Part shown: piece by piece, positions 52,688-60,665 of the stretch
How positions within the stretch are numbered: the stretch's first letter is position 1
Layout of the letters: each line of letters opens with the position of its first letter
Source of the DNA: Zunongwangia endophytica
GTDB taxonomy: Bacteria > Bacteroidota > Bacteroidia > Flavobacteriales > Flavobacteriaceae
NCBI RefSeq assembly: GCF_030409505.1
Contig: NZ_JAUFPZ010000002.1
Location: 3,675,001-3,739,000 of the forward strand
Reading direction: 5' to 3'
DNA: 64,000 nt
Program-made: the position numbers and the translations under genes
The notes under the pieces: model-generated
Seen by the model: the letters and a program-made list of their open reading frames with translations, nothing else
Databases searched by the model: none
Told to the model about the DNA's origin: nothing

Positions 52688-53386
52688 ATGGAAGATCAAA
52701 CAGAGCGTTTTAGTATCAAAAACTGGGCAATAGATGATAGGCCAAGAGAAAAATTACTTAGAAAAGGAAAGCTGAGTTTAAGTGATTCAGAATTAATCGC
52801 CATTTTAATAGGATCTGGTAACCGAAAGGAAACCGCGGTAGAGCTTAGTAAGCGTATTCTGGCGGCTACTCAAAATAATCTTAGTGAATTAGGGAAGCTG
52901 TCTGTCGGGCAGCTTTGTAAATTCAATGGGATCGGCGAAGCTAAAGCAATTACGATCATCGCCGCTTTAGAACTTGGTCGAAGAAGACGTTTAGAAAATG
53001 CTTTAGAAAGAGTAAAGATCACTTCTAGTCGATCTGTTTTCGAGCTGATGCAACCTATTATTGGAGAACTTCCTCATGAAGAATTTTGGATTATTTATTT
53101 AAATAATTCCAATAAAGTGATTGATAAATTACAATTAAGTAAAGGCGGGATTACCGGTACTTTAGTAGATGTTAGACTTACTTTGAAGAAAGCATTAGAA
53201 CTTGGTGCGGTCGCCATAATTTTAGCGCATAATCATCCCTCGGGAACACTAAAACCTAGTACAGCCGATAAGAACTTAACGCAAAAACTAAAGACAGCTT
53301 CAGAAAGTCTGGATATAAAAGTACTCGATCACTTAATTGTAACTGAAATGTCCTATTTTAGCTTTGCGGACGAAGCGATTCTATAA
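52688..53386 (+). CDS. radC: DNA repair protein RadC family (JAB domain)
   Basis: A 232-residue RadC/MPN protein. Residues 1-95 form the helix-hairpin-helix part (KLSLSDSELIAILIGSGNRKETAVELSKRIL; LCKFNGIGEAKAITIIAALELGRR), and the JAB metal site is visible in ILAHNHPSGTLKPSTADKNLT (HNHPSG at about residue 181), with a glutamate in PHEEFWIIYL. The role of RadC is unclear despite its name. The start ATG at 52688 is chosen because residues upstream of it are not conserved. It lies after mpl in the same direction. Confidence 0.94.
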   Translation: MEDQTERFSIKNWAIDDRPREKLLRKGKLSLSDSELIAILIGSGNRKETAVELSKRILAATQNNLSELGKLSVGQLCKFNGIGEAKAITIIAALELGRRRRLENALERVKITSSRSVFELMQPIIGELPHEEFWIIYLNNSNKVIDKLQLSKGGITGTLVDVRLTLKKALELGAVAIILAHNHPSGTLKPSTADKNLTQKLKTASESLDIKVLDHLIVTEMSYFSFADEAIL

Positions 53387-53397
53387 ATTTTCCCTTA

Positions 53398-54687
53398 ATG
53401 CTACTGGTCTACACGCAAAAAGTTACTCCAAGAATCATCTATATTTTTAAGCATATTTGTACAAACATGCTAGGGATAGAGATCAAGTTCACCTCCAAAA
53501 TAGAGGAGTTTGTGGCACACGATGGCTTCAAGATGTCCTACGGAAAGCAACCACTTGGTAACGAATTTTTTATTCAGAATACAGATATTTTACTCGAACA
53601 TGGTTTCGAGGAACTGGAAATTAAAGTACAGCCTTGGGGAAATACCGTTTGTTTTTTTCCAGTAAGCGATAATAGCAATTTACCCTTCGATATTTTTGCG
53701 GCTTCTTTTTATCTGCTCACGCGATACGAAGAATATCTCCCTCACGTAAAAGACGAAGCGGGCCGATTTCCTGTTTCTGAAAGTTTGGCGTATAAAGAAA
53801 GCTTTTTAAAAACGCCGGTTGTAGATATTTGGGCATACAAATTTAAAGAAGTTCTAAAAGAGAAATTTCCAGAAATGGTTTTCAATACAACCAACTTTAG
53901 AGCAGAAACTATTTTTGCAATAGAGCATGGTTTTGTATTCAATAATAAAGGAATTATCAGGAGTGTAGTAGGCTGGGGGAACGATCTTGTGAAACTGCAC
54001 TTCCACAGATTTATAGATCGGGTAAAATCATGGATGAAACTAAAGAAAGATCCTTACGATGTGTTTGATGACCTTGTTCGTTTAATTAAAGAGCATTCGT
54101 TAACTACCATCTTCATGTTTAAGGTTGCCGATTTTACGCTTTACGACAGAAACATTAATTACAATAGAATTCCCTATCGCTCTAATATAAAATATGTTTC
54201 AGATTATGCCAAAGTTGGCCTTTTATTGGGACATTATTCTTCTCAGACTTTAAAAACCTTGAGGGTAGAAAAATTTCGTCTCGAAAATATAATTCATTAT
54301 CCTTTAGAAAATATTCTTAACGCTAATTACGATTTAGGTATTCCCGATCATTTTAATACGTTAGCCGAATTAGAATTCGAGAATGATTATTCAATGGGAT
54401 ATCCAGACGATTTAGGTTTTAGAGCCGGTACGTGTTCTTCATTTTTATTTTACGATATCAATATGGAGATCACGAGTCCGCTTCAAATTCATCCTTATAT
54501 CTTCAATTCTAATGTAGGAAAGAAGTTTTCTTCCGAAGAATTAAAAAAAGAAATTGGTAAAATTCATGAAAGGGTGAAAAGCGTAGGCGGAACCTTTAGA
54601 ACGATTTTTAAAAACGAAGATTTTTCAGAATACTATAATAGTAACAGGTATTTTTCATTACTAAAACAAATTCATGAAATTGAATAA
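53398..54687 (+). CDS. polysaccharide deacetylase family protein (DUF7033-like)
   Basis: A 429-residue protein common in flavobacteria that resembles polysaccharide deacetylases (NodB-like fold), with an N-terminal domain of unknown function and a C-terminal half with the motif SMGYPDDLGFRAGTCSSF at about residues 331-348. The metal triad (Asp and two His) is not obvious, so catalytic activity is uncertain. No signal peptide is obvious; the first ~24 residues are hydrophobic-basic and the protein may start at the later Met in LGIEIKFTSKI. The gene overlaps the next by 14 bases, so the two are translated together. Confidence 0.78.
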   Translation: MLLVYTQKVTPRIIYIFKHICTNMLGIEIKFTSKIEEFVAHDGFKMSYGKQPLGNEFFIQNTDILLEHGFEELEIKVQPWGNTVCFFPVSDNSNLPFDIFAASFYLLTRYEEYLPHVKDEAGRFPVSESLAYKESFLKTPVVDIWAYKFKEVLKEKFPEMVFNTTNFRAETIFAIEHGFVFNNKGIIRSVVGWGNDLVKLHFHRFIDRVKSWMKLKKDPYDVFDDLVRLIKEHSLTTIFMFKVADFTLYDRNINYNRIPYRSNIKYVSDYAKVGLLLGHYSSQTLKTLRVEKFRLENIIHYPLENILNANYDLGIPDHFNTLAELEFENDYSMGYPDDLGFRAGTCSSFLFYDINMEITSPLQIHPYIFNSNVGKKFSSEELKKEIGKIHERVKSVGGTFRTIFKNEDFSEYYNSNRYFSLLKQIHEIE

Positions 54688-55363
54688 TATAGAGCATGTG
54701 TTTTTTGATTTAGACCATACCCTATGGGATTTTGATAAAAATTCAGCACTCACTTTCGAATATATATTTAAGCTGAATAACATTGAGATAGAACTTCCCC
54801 GATTTTTGGAAGTTTATATACCTATAAATTTTGAGTATTGGGAGAACTATCGCAAAAACTTAGTTTCTAAAGAGAAATTGCGTTACGGGAGATTAAAAGA
54901 CTCGTTTGCAACTTTATCTTATCAGGTATCCGATGAAGCAATTGATAAACTTTCCAATGATTATATCCTTTATCTTTCTGAATATAATCATCTTTTGGAA
55001 GGCGGAATAGCAGCTTTGGATTATCTTTCTGAAAAATATACGCTTCATATTATCACAAATGGATTTGAAGAAGTTCAGCGTAAAAAAATGAAGAATGCGA
55101 ATATTTTAAACTATTTTGATACCGTTACTACTTCTGAAGAAGCCGGGGTAAAAAAGCCTCATCCTACCATTTTCGAGATGTCACTTAAAAAAGCCAATGC
55201 TTTACCTGCAAAATCGGTAATGATAGGCGATAATTATGAAGCAGATATTGTAGGAGCATCAGAATTTGGATTGCAGACGATTTATTTTGATTATTATAAT
55301 AAGTCGGTTTACAAGGATGTTATAGGATTAAACAATTTAAAAAAGATTAATCAGTTTTTATAA
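54674..55363 (+). CDS. YjjG-type HAD family hydrolase
   Basis: A 229-residue HAD subfamily IA phosphatase, most similar in layout to YjjG pyrimidine nucleotidases. Motif I is FFDLDHTLWDF with Asp12 and Asp14 (nucleophile and acid/base), motif II is in IITNGFEEVQRKK, motif III in VKKPHPTIFEMSLKKA, and motif IV in MIGDNYEADIVGASEFG. It would be cytoplasmic and dephosphorylate non-canonical nucleotides. It overlaps the previous gene by 14 bases. Substrate not provable from sequence. Confidence 0.9.
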   Translation: MKLNNIEHVFFDLDHTLWDFDKNSALTFEYIFKLNNIEIELPRFLEVYIPINFEYWENYRKNLVSKEKLRYGRLKDSFATLSYQVSDEAIDKLSNDYILYLSEYNHLLEGGIAALDYLSEKYTLHIITNGFEEVQRKKMKNANILNYFDTVTTSEEAGVKKPHPTIFEMSLKKANALPAKSVMIGDNYEADIVGASEFGLQTIYFDYYNKSVYKDVIGLNNLKKINQFL

Positions 55364-55386
55364 CAAGAACATTAGTGTTACTTTTT

Positions 55387-55394
55387 TATTTTTG
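55387..55394 (+). promoter_or_regulatory. probable promoter -7 box of the 277-residue secreted protein gene
   Basis: TATTTTTG is an exact TAnnTTTG, 24 bases before the ATG at 55419. Confidence 0.45.
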
Positions 55395-55418
55395 AACTGA
55401 GAATTAAATTAAAATATA

Positions 55419-56252
55419 ATGAAAAAGCTTTCCGTTTTATTTGCAATATTATTTACAGCAGTAATCTATGGTCAAAAAAGCGTAGATGATTATAAATATG
55501 TGATTGTTCCTGAGAAATTTGAATTCTTAAAGGAAAACAACCAATATCAGCTTAATGCACTTACGAAGTTTTTGTTGGAAAAATATGGATTTTCGACTGT
55601 GATGAAAGCCGCAGAAAAGCCAACCGAACTTCAGTCTAATAATTGTTTGGCTCTAGAAGCAGATGTTCATAATAATTCAGGCTTATTTGTGACCAAAATG
55701 CTACTTCAGTTAAAAGATTGCTACGGAAATGTGGTTTATGAGTCGGAAGAGGGGAGAAGTAGAGAGAAAAATTATAAAGCTGCCTATCACGAAGCATTGA
55801 GGGATGCATTTACATCTTTAGAAGATTTGGATTACACCTATAGTGACGATCCAATAGTGGAGAAAGCTCCTAAAAAAGAAGTTACAAAACAAACAACAAC
55901 TGTGGCAAAGTCTGAAGCTTCTAATACTGTGGAGAAAGAAGTAGAAGTGGCTGAAGAAAACGAAATGGATCTTGAAGATCCTGTTGTTTCAACCTCTTCA
56001 GAAAAGTTTTATGTAAATGATAATTCTATTTATCATCTTAAAAATAACGAATCTGGATTTGGTTTCTATCAGAAAGGAATGGCAGAGCCTTTTGCGATGC
56101 TTATAAAATCAGAAGGTTCAGATAATTTTATTTACAATTCTCTAACTAAACAGGGAATCGCCTATTTCGCAGAGAACGGAAGCCTAGTCGTAGAAATTTT
56201 TGATCGCCAAAGCAATAAAACTGTCAAAACCGTTTACAAACTTCAGAATTAA
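55419..56252 (+). CDS. unrecognised secreted protein
   Basis: I do not recognise this 277-residue protein as a named family. It has a Sec signal peptide (cleaved near IYG-QK), a start that reads DDYKYVIVPEKFEFLKENNQYQLNALTKFLLEKYGF (in parts KYVIVPEKFEFL, ALTKFLLEKYGF), a conserved-looking middle with two cysteines (about residues 75 and 100, NNCLAL and LKDCYGN) that could form a disulfide, an acidic/Lys-rich low-complexity linker at 145-195, and a C-terminal beta-rich domain (about 195-277). It is probably an outer-membrane or periplasmic protein. The tail overlaps the convergent rarA gene by four bases. Confidence 0.78.
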   Translation: MKKLSVLFAILFTAVIYGQKSVDDYKYVIVPEKFEFLKENNQYQLNALTKFLLEKYGFSTVMKAAEKPTELQSNNCLALEADVHNNSGLFVTKMLLQLKDCYGNVVYESEEGRSREKNYKAAYHEALRDAFTSLEDLDYTYSDDPIVEKAPKKEVTKQTTTVAKSEASNTVEKEVEVAEENEMDLEDPVVSTSSEKFYVNDNSIYHLKNNESGFGFYQKGMAEPFAMLIKSEGSDNFIYNSLTKQGIAYFAENGSLVVEIFDRQSNKTVKTVYKLQN

Positions 56253-57523
56253 TAATTGTATTTTCCAGACCATCTTTTCCGAAGAAATTCACGTTGAGAG
56301 TTTTCTCTGGGATTGTTGCCAGGTTCATAAAGAATAGTATTTCTTACCTCGTCTGGTAGAAATTCTGCTTTTACAAAGTTGCCTTCATAGTTGTGTGCGT
56401 ATTTGTAATTTTCACCGTAGCCTAAATCTTTCATTAATTTAGTTGGTGCGTTGCGAATATTAAGCGGGACAGAAAGATTTCCGGTTTGCTTTACTAAACT
56501 CAATGCTTGGTTAATAGCTTGATATGAGGCATTGCTTTTTGGCGAAGTCGCTAAATAGGTTACGCACTGGCTTAAGATTATTCGAGCTTCTGGATAACCA
56601 ATAGTAGTTACTGCCTGGAAGGTGTTATTTGCGATTACTAGTGCTGTTGGATTCGCATTTCCTATATCTTCGCTCGCCAGAATTAGTAATCTTCTGGCAA
56701 TAAATTTTACATCTTCACCACCTTCAATCATTCTGGCTAACCAATAAACGGCTCCGTTTGGATCGCTACCCCTAATGGATTTTATAAATGCTGAAATGAT
56801 GTCGTAATGTTGCTCACCAGTTTTGTCGTAAAGCACCGTGTTTTGCTGTACTTTTTCAAACACTAAATCATTAGTAATCTCAGATCCTTCGTCGCTAGAA
56901 TTAACTAAAAGCTCGAATATATTAAGCAACTTTCTCGCATCACCGCCACTTAACCTAAGCAGCGCTTCCGTCTCTTTCAGCTTTATATTTTTTGAAGCTA
57001 TTATTTTGTCTTCTTTCATCGCTCTGTTGAGCAATGCAATAAGATCTTCTTTAGAGAAAGGCTTTAGTACGTAAACCTGACATCTGGAAAGTAATGCTGA
57101 AATAACTTCAAAACTTGGGTTTTCTGTAGTCGCACCGATTAAAGTAACCCAGCCTTTTTCTACGGCACCAAGAAGCGAATCTTGTTGAGATTTACTGAAG
57201 CGATGAATTTCATCTATAAAAAGTATCGGACTTTTTGTCGTAAATAAACCATCACTTTTCTTAGCTTTCTGAATAACTTCGCGTACATCTTTTACACCAC
57301 TACTTATAGCACTTAGGGTGAAGAATGGACGATCGGATTCATTAGCGATGATATTGGCTAATGTAGTTTTACCAACGCCAGGAGGGCCCCAAAAAATCAT
57401 CGATGGGATTATCCCTCTTTGTATTTGTTGTTTTAAAGCTCCTTTTTCGCCAATAAGGTGTGTCTGACTCAAATATTGTCCTAATGTCTTTGGTCGAAGT
57501 CTTTCTGCTAATGGTTCGCTCAT
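56249..57523 (-). CDS. rarA: replication-associated recombination protein A (AAA ATPase)
   Basis: RarA (MgsA) is a clamp-loader-like AAA+ ATPase that acts at stalled replication forks. The 424-residue protein has Walker A GPPGVGKTT at residues 46-54, Walker B ILFIDEIHRF, sensor region GATTENPSF, an arginine-finger-type LLSRCQVY segment and a C-terminal tetramerisation domain with the typical EGNFVKAEFLPDE. The length fits the family. An exact -7 box lies only 4 bases upstream of the ATG, so the mRNA is probably leaderless. Confidence 0.97.
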   Translation of the reverse strand: MSEPLAERLRPKTLGQYLSQTHLIGEKGALKQQIQRGIIPSMIFWGPPGVGKTTLANIIANESDRPFFTLSAISSGVKDVREVIQKAKKSDGLFTTKSPILFIDEIHRFSKSQQDSLLGAVEKGWVTLIGATTENPSFEVISALLSRCQVYVLKPFSKEDLIALLNRAMKEDKIIASKNIKLKETEALLRLSGGDARKLLNIFELLVNSSDEGSEITNDLVFEKVQQNTVLYDKTGEQHYDIISAFIKSIRGSDPNGAVYWLARMIEGGEDVKFIARRLLILASEDIGNANPTALVIANNTFQAVTTIGYPEARIILSQCVTYLATSPKSNASYQAINQALSLVKQTGNLSVPLNIRNAPTKLMKDLGYGENYKYAHNYEGNFVKAEFLPDEVRNTILYEPGNNPRENSQREFLRKRWSGKYNY

Positions 57524-57527
57524 AATG

Positions 57528-57535
57528 CAAATGTA
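57528..57535 (-). promoter_or_regulatory. rarA -7 promoter box
   Basis: On the minus strand TACATTTG is an exact TAnnTTTG match that ends 4 bases before the rarA ATG (57523). A -33 element is not clear. Confidence 0.5.
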
Positions 57536-57603
57536 AAAATTAGAATGACAAAATATCCACGAAGTTGAATTGGTTATTTTTTTGTAGTATGCTATAAAAT
57601 TAA

Positions 57604-58350
57604 TTGAGATTGAGCAGCAAGGAAAATTTTCAATTCACACCGGGAGTTATTGGTTACCCCTTAGCTTTTGTGTTAATCATCTGGATTATATTTTGGGCTG
57701 AAGTTAGATTTGGTTTCAGTCTAAATCATTTAGGAGTTTTTCCCAGAACTCTTAGTGGGTTGAGAGGAGTGCTTTTTTCTCCATTTATCCATAGTGGAAT
57801 AAAGCATTTGTTTAATAACACGATTCCACTATTTGTGGTTTCTATGGCCTTATTTTATTTTTACCGAAGTATTCGATGGAAGGTTTTAGGTTATGGGTTT
57901 TTCTTAACGGGCATCTTAACCTGGCTAATAGCTAGACCGGCTTTTCATATCGGTGCTAGTGGAATTATTTACTTATTAGCAAGTTTCTTGTTTTTCAAAG
58001 GAATATTTTCAAAACACTACAGGTTGGTAGCGCTTTCGCTGATCGTCGTTTTTCTTTACGGAGGATTATTGTGGTATGTAACACCTATTGATCCTAAAAT
58101 TTCTTGGGAAGGTCATCTCTCTGGTTTAATTGTAGGATTAATATTTGCCATTATTTTCAAAAAAAATATTGCGGTATCTCCAAAATATATTTGGGAGCAG
58201 GAAGATTATAACGAGGATGAAGATGAATTTATGAAGCATTTTGATGAAAATGGAAACTTCATCGAAAAATTACCTGAAGATGAAATCGCTGATGAAGAAG
58301 ATCAAATTCAGGTAAATTATATTTTTAAAAAAGCCGATAAAAAAGATTGA
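57604..58350 (+). CDS. rhomboid family intramembrane serine protease
   Basis: A 248-residue membrane protease with six predicted spans in residues 18-185. The catalytic Ser119 is in HIGASG and the partner His171 in WEGHLSG; an Asn pair sits in LFNNTIPL, where rhomboids keep their oxyanion residue. The C-terminal tail (about 186-248) is hydrophilic and acidic, exposed in the cytoplasm. The start is TTG at 57604 because a stop codon lies directly before it; the second TTG (57610) is an alternative. Its substrate is unknown. Confidence 0.9.
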   Translation: MRLSSKENFQFTPGVIGYPLAFVLIIWIIFWAEVRFGFSLNHLGVFPRTLSGLRGVLFSPFIHSGIKHLFNNTIPLFVVSMALFYFYRSIRWKVLGYGFFLTGILTWLIARPAFHIGASGIIYLLASFLFFKGIFSKHYRLVALSLIVVFLYGGLLWYVTPIDPKISWEGHLSGLIVGLIFAIIFKKNIAVSPKYIWEQEDYNEDEDEFMKHFDENGNFIEKLPEDEIADEEDQIQVNYIFKKADKKD

Positions 58351-58353
58351 AAT

Positions 58354-59088
58354 TTAAAATCGCTGTCTTACTACTTCATAAAGAAAAGCACCACACGCCA
58401 CAGATACATTTAAAGAAGCGATCTCCCCGCGCATTGGTAACTTAACCGAATGGTCTACTGTTTTTAAAATTGAAGGCGTTACGCCTTTTGCTTCGTTACC
58501 CATAACAATCGCTGTAGGTTTTTTGAAATCGACATCGTATAGATGAGTTTCTGTTTTCTCGGTAGCAGCAACAACCTGTATTCCGCTAGATTGCAAATAG
58601 AAAACTGCATCTTTAATATGGTTTACCTTGCAAATTGGAATTTTAAAGACAGCGCCGGCAGATGTTTTTACGGTGTCAGCATTTATAGGAGCAGCTCCTT
58701 TTTCAGGAATAATGATTGCGTCTACTCCGCAACATTCGGCAGTTCTAATAATCGCTCCAAAATTACGCACATCGTTTACTTGGTCTAACAGTAGGAAAAA
58801 AGGAGCTTCTTTTTTAGCCAATATCGGTTCTACAGCATCTTCTAAAGTTAGAAAATCGATTGGGCTTATTTTTGCAACAACACCCTGATGGTTTCCTTTG
58901 CTTAGTTTATGAAGTTTTTCCTGCGGAACGTAAGATACGTTGTAATGCCCTTTAGCAAGGGTTCTTTTTAATTCTGAAAACAGATCTCCCGCTAAGCCTT
59001 TTTGAATAAAGATTTTGTCTATTGTTTCTCCGCTTTCAATAGCTTCTATTACCGCCCTAATTCCAAATATTGTTGTAGCATCTTTCAT
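58354..59088 (-). CDS. rlmB: 23S rRNA (guanosine-2'-O-)-methyltransferase RlmB-like
   Basis: A SpoU/TrmH family 2'-O-methyltransferase of 244 residues that would methylate G2251 of 23S rRNA. An N-terminal substrate-binding domain (1-77; GIRAVIEAIESGETIDKIFI, LHKLSKGNHQGVVAKI) precedes the knotted catalytic domain with motif 1 around NDVRNFGAIIRTAE, motif 2 MGNEAKGV and motif 3 LPMRGEIASLNVSVACG. The assignment to G2251 is from the family's N-terminal domain and is not certain. It faces the rhomboid gene tail to tail. Confidence 0.93.
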   Translation of the reverse strand: MKDATTIFGIRAVIEAIESGETIDKIFIQKGLAGDLFSELKRTLAKGHYNVSYVPQEKLHKLSKGNHQGVVAKISPIDFLTLEDAVEPILAKKEAPFFLLLDQVNDVRNFGAIIRTAECCGVDAIIIPEKGAAPINADTVKTSAGAVFKIPICKVNHIKDAVFYLQSSGIQVVAATEKTETHLYDVDFKKPTAIVMGNEAKGVTPSILKTVDHSVKLPMRGEIASLNVSVACGAFLYEVVRQRF

Positions 59089-59132
59089 GGGACAAAGTTA
59101 ATTTTATTTAGAAGATATTTTAAATTTGTTGA

Positions 59133-59162
59133 ATAAAAAACCACCCGTTGAGGGTGGTTTTT
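59133..59162 (-). terminator. terminator of the SusC/SusD operon
   Basis: An AAAAACCACCC / GGGTGGTTTTT stem with a 5-base loop at 59136-59162 is followed on the minus strand by a T run. It lies 24 bases past the SusD stop. Confidence 0.9.
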
Positions 59163-59185
59163 AAAGTTCTTAATTAGAATGTTAC

Positions 59186-60655
59186 CTAGTCTACATCCCA
59201 AAATATTTTTGTTTGCTGAGTGTTTCCACCTATTGCTTCACCAGCAGCAGTATAATTAACTCCGTTGGCACTAGCTTCGATTACAGGGTAAGTAAAGCGA
59301 TTTGGCACAGGTAAATCTGATACAGCAGCATTAGGAAGTTCAGGATATCCTAATTTTCTATATGTTGACCATCCTTCAAATCCACGATTGTACAATGAAA
59401 TCCATTTTTGAATTCCAATTTTTTCTTGCCAAGAATCTCCTGATGTAGAGTAGTTCACATTATCTTCATCAATGTAGTCATCAGCTTCATCTGAAGTTCC
59501 TCCCCAATAAACTATAGAAGCTTCGATTGCAGAGTTGTAAAATTCCTCAGCATCACCAGTTATATAGCCTCTTTCAACAGCTTCCGCCATTAAAAATTGA
59601 ACTTCAGAATAATCAAGAAGAACCCCTTCCAAAACTGGATTTTCAAATTTTTCACTGTATATGGTGCTGTTACTGTGTTGATTTCCACTTGCTGCGTATG
59701 GGCCTCCTTCATACTCAATTTCTTCAGTATCTGGATCATCCTGATTTGGAGCAAAGAAGTCATCTCTTCGTGGATCTTCCCTTTGGTTCATTGCATCAAC
59801 AATTGTGTTCGCAGCAACGAAGTCTGTTCTGCCTGATTGAACTAAATCTTCCCATAGTGGGTTGGTGTTAGGGGAAGATTGAAGATACTGCATGGTAGCA
59901 TTATCATCATTAGAAGAAAATACTCCTGCATTTATCGCTTCGGTAGCCATAGTAGCTCCTTTAGTATCATCCACTCCACCTAATCTCAAAGCGAGTCTTA
60001 ATTTAAGGGAGTTTGCGAATTTCATCCAATCTCCAGTATTTCCGTCATAAATTAGATCAGATCCATTTCTAAAGCCATTAAATCCTGTATTTAATTGACC
60101 TATTGCGGCATTGAGCCTTTCTATGATGTCGTTATATATTGCTAGGTCATCATCATATGCCGGAGTAGTGTTGTCGATATCAAGTGCTTCAGTGTAAGGG
60201 ATGTCACCAAAAGTGTCTACAAGAACATGATAGGTGTAAACCTTTAATATTTCAATGATAGCTCTTTGATTATCGATTTGCTCTTGAGGAATTTCCACAA
60301 GGAGTTCTTGCTCTCTCTGATCCATTAACTCAGCTGCGCGGTCTAAATCTTTCAGCACATCAGCATACATTATATTCCAATGGCTTTGGGGAATTGATCG
60401 GTTAATAAGATTGAAGTTTGCCTCATCCGTATAAGTAGTTTCCGTCCAATATTGTGCTAATAAACGATAGATGTTAGTATTAACATTCGTGTTTACCATT
60501 TGATCAACTAGACTTTTTGTAGCACTAGTAACTAAAGTTTCGTGTGGAACTTCAGTAGGATTCTTGCTATCTGTGTTTATATCTGATAAATCATCGGAAC
60601 ACGAAGTTATCATGAAAATAAGCAAGAACGAATATATATAGTTATTAATTTTCAT
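59186..60655 (-). CDS. SusD/RagB-like outer membrane lipoprotein
   Basis: A 489-residue lipoprotein that would form the lid of the SusC porin and bind its substrate. The signal peptide ends in a lipobox at Cys19 (ITSC), followed by a Ser/Asp-rich tether. Helices of TPR type follow (YADVLKDLDRAAELMDQREQELLVEI; the IEILKVYTYHVLVDTFGDIPYTEALD segment is characteristic of SusD-like proteins of the type that bind peptides or small sugars), with the C-terminal EGWSTYRKLGYPELP block. I start it at 60655, not 60685, because the extra ten residues would overlap the SusC stop and break the signal peptide. Ligand unknown. Confidence 0.92.
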   Translation of the reverse strand: MKINNYIYSFLLIFMITSCSDDLSDINTDSKNPTEVPHETLVTSATKSLVDQMVNTNVNTNIYRLLAQYWTETTYTDEANFNLINRSIPQSHWNIMYADVLKDLDRAAELMDQREQELLVEIPQEQIDNQRAIIEILKVYTYHVLVDTFGDIPYTEALDIDNTTPAYDDDLAIYNDIIERLNAAIGQLNTGFNGFRNGSDLIYDGNTGDWMKFANSLKLRLALRLGGVDDTKGATMATEAINAGVFSSNDDNATMQYLQSSPNTNPLWEDLVQSGRTDFVAANTIVDAMNQREDPRRDDFFAPNQDDPDTEEIEYEGGPYAASGNQHSNSTIYSEKFENPVLEGVLLDYSEVQFLMAEAVERGYITGDAEEFYNSAIEASIVYWGGTSDEADDYIDEDNVNYSTSGDSWQEKIGIQKWISLYNRGFEGWSTYRKLGYPELPNAAVSDLPVPNRFTYPVIEASANGVNYTAAGEAIGGNTQQTKIFWDVD

Positions 60656-60665
60656 TGTTCTTTTT

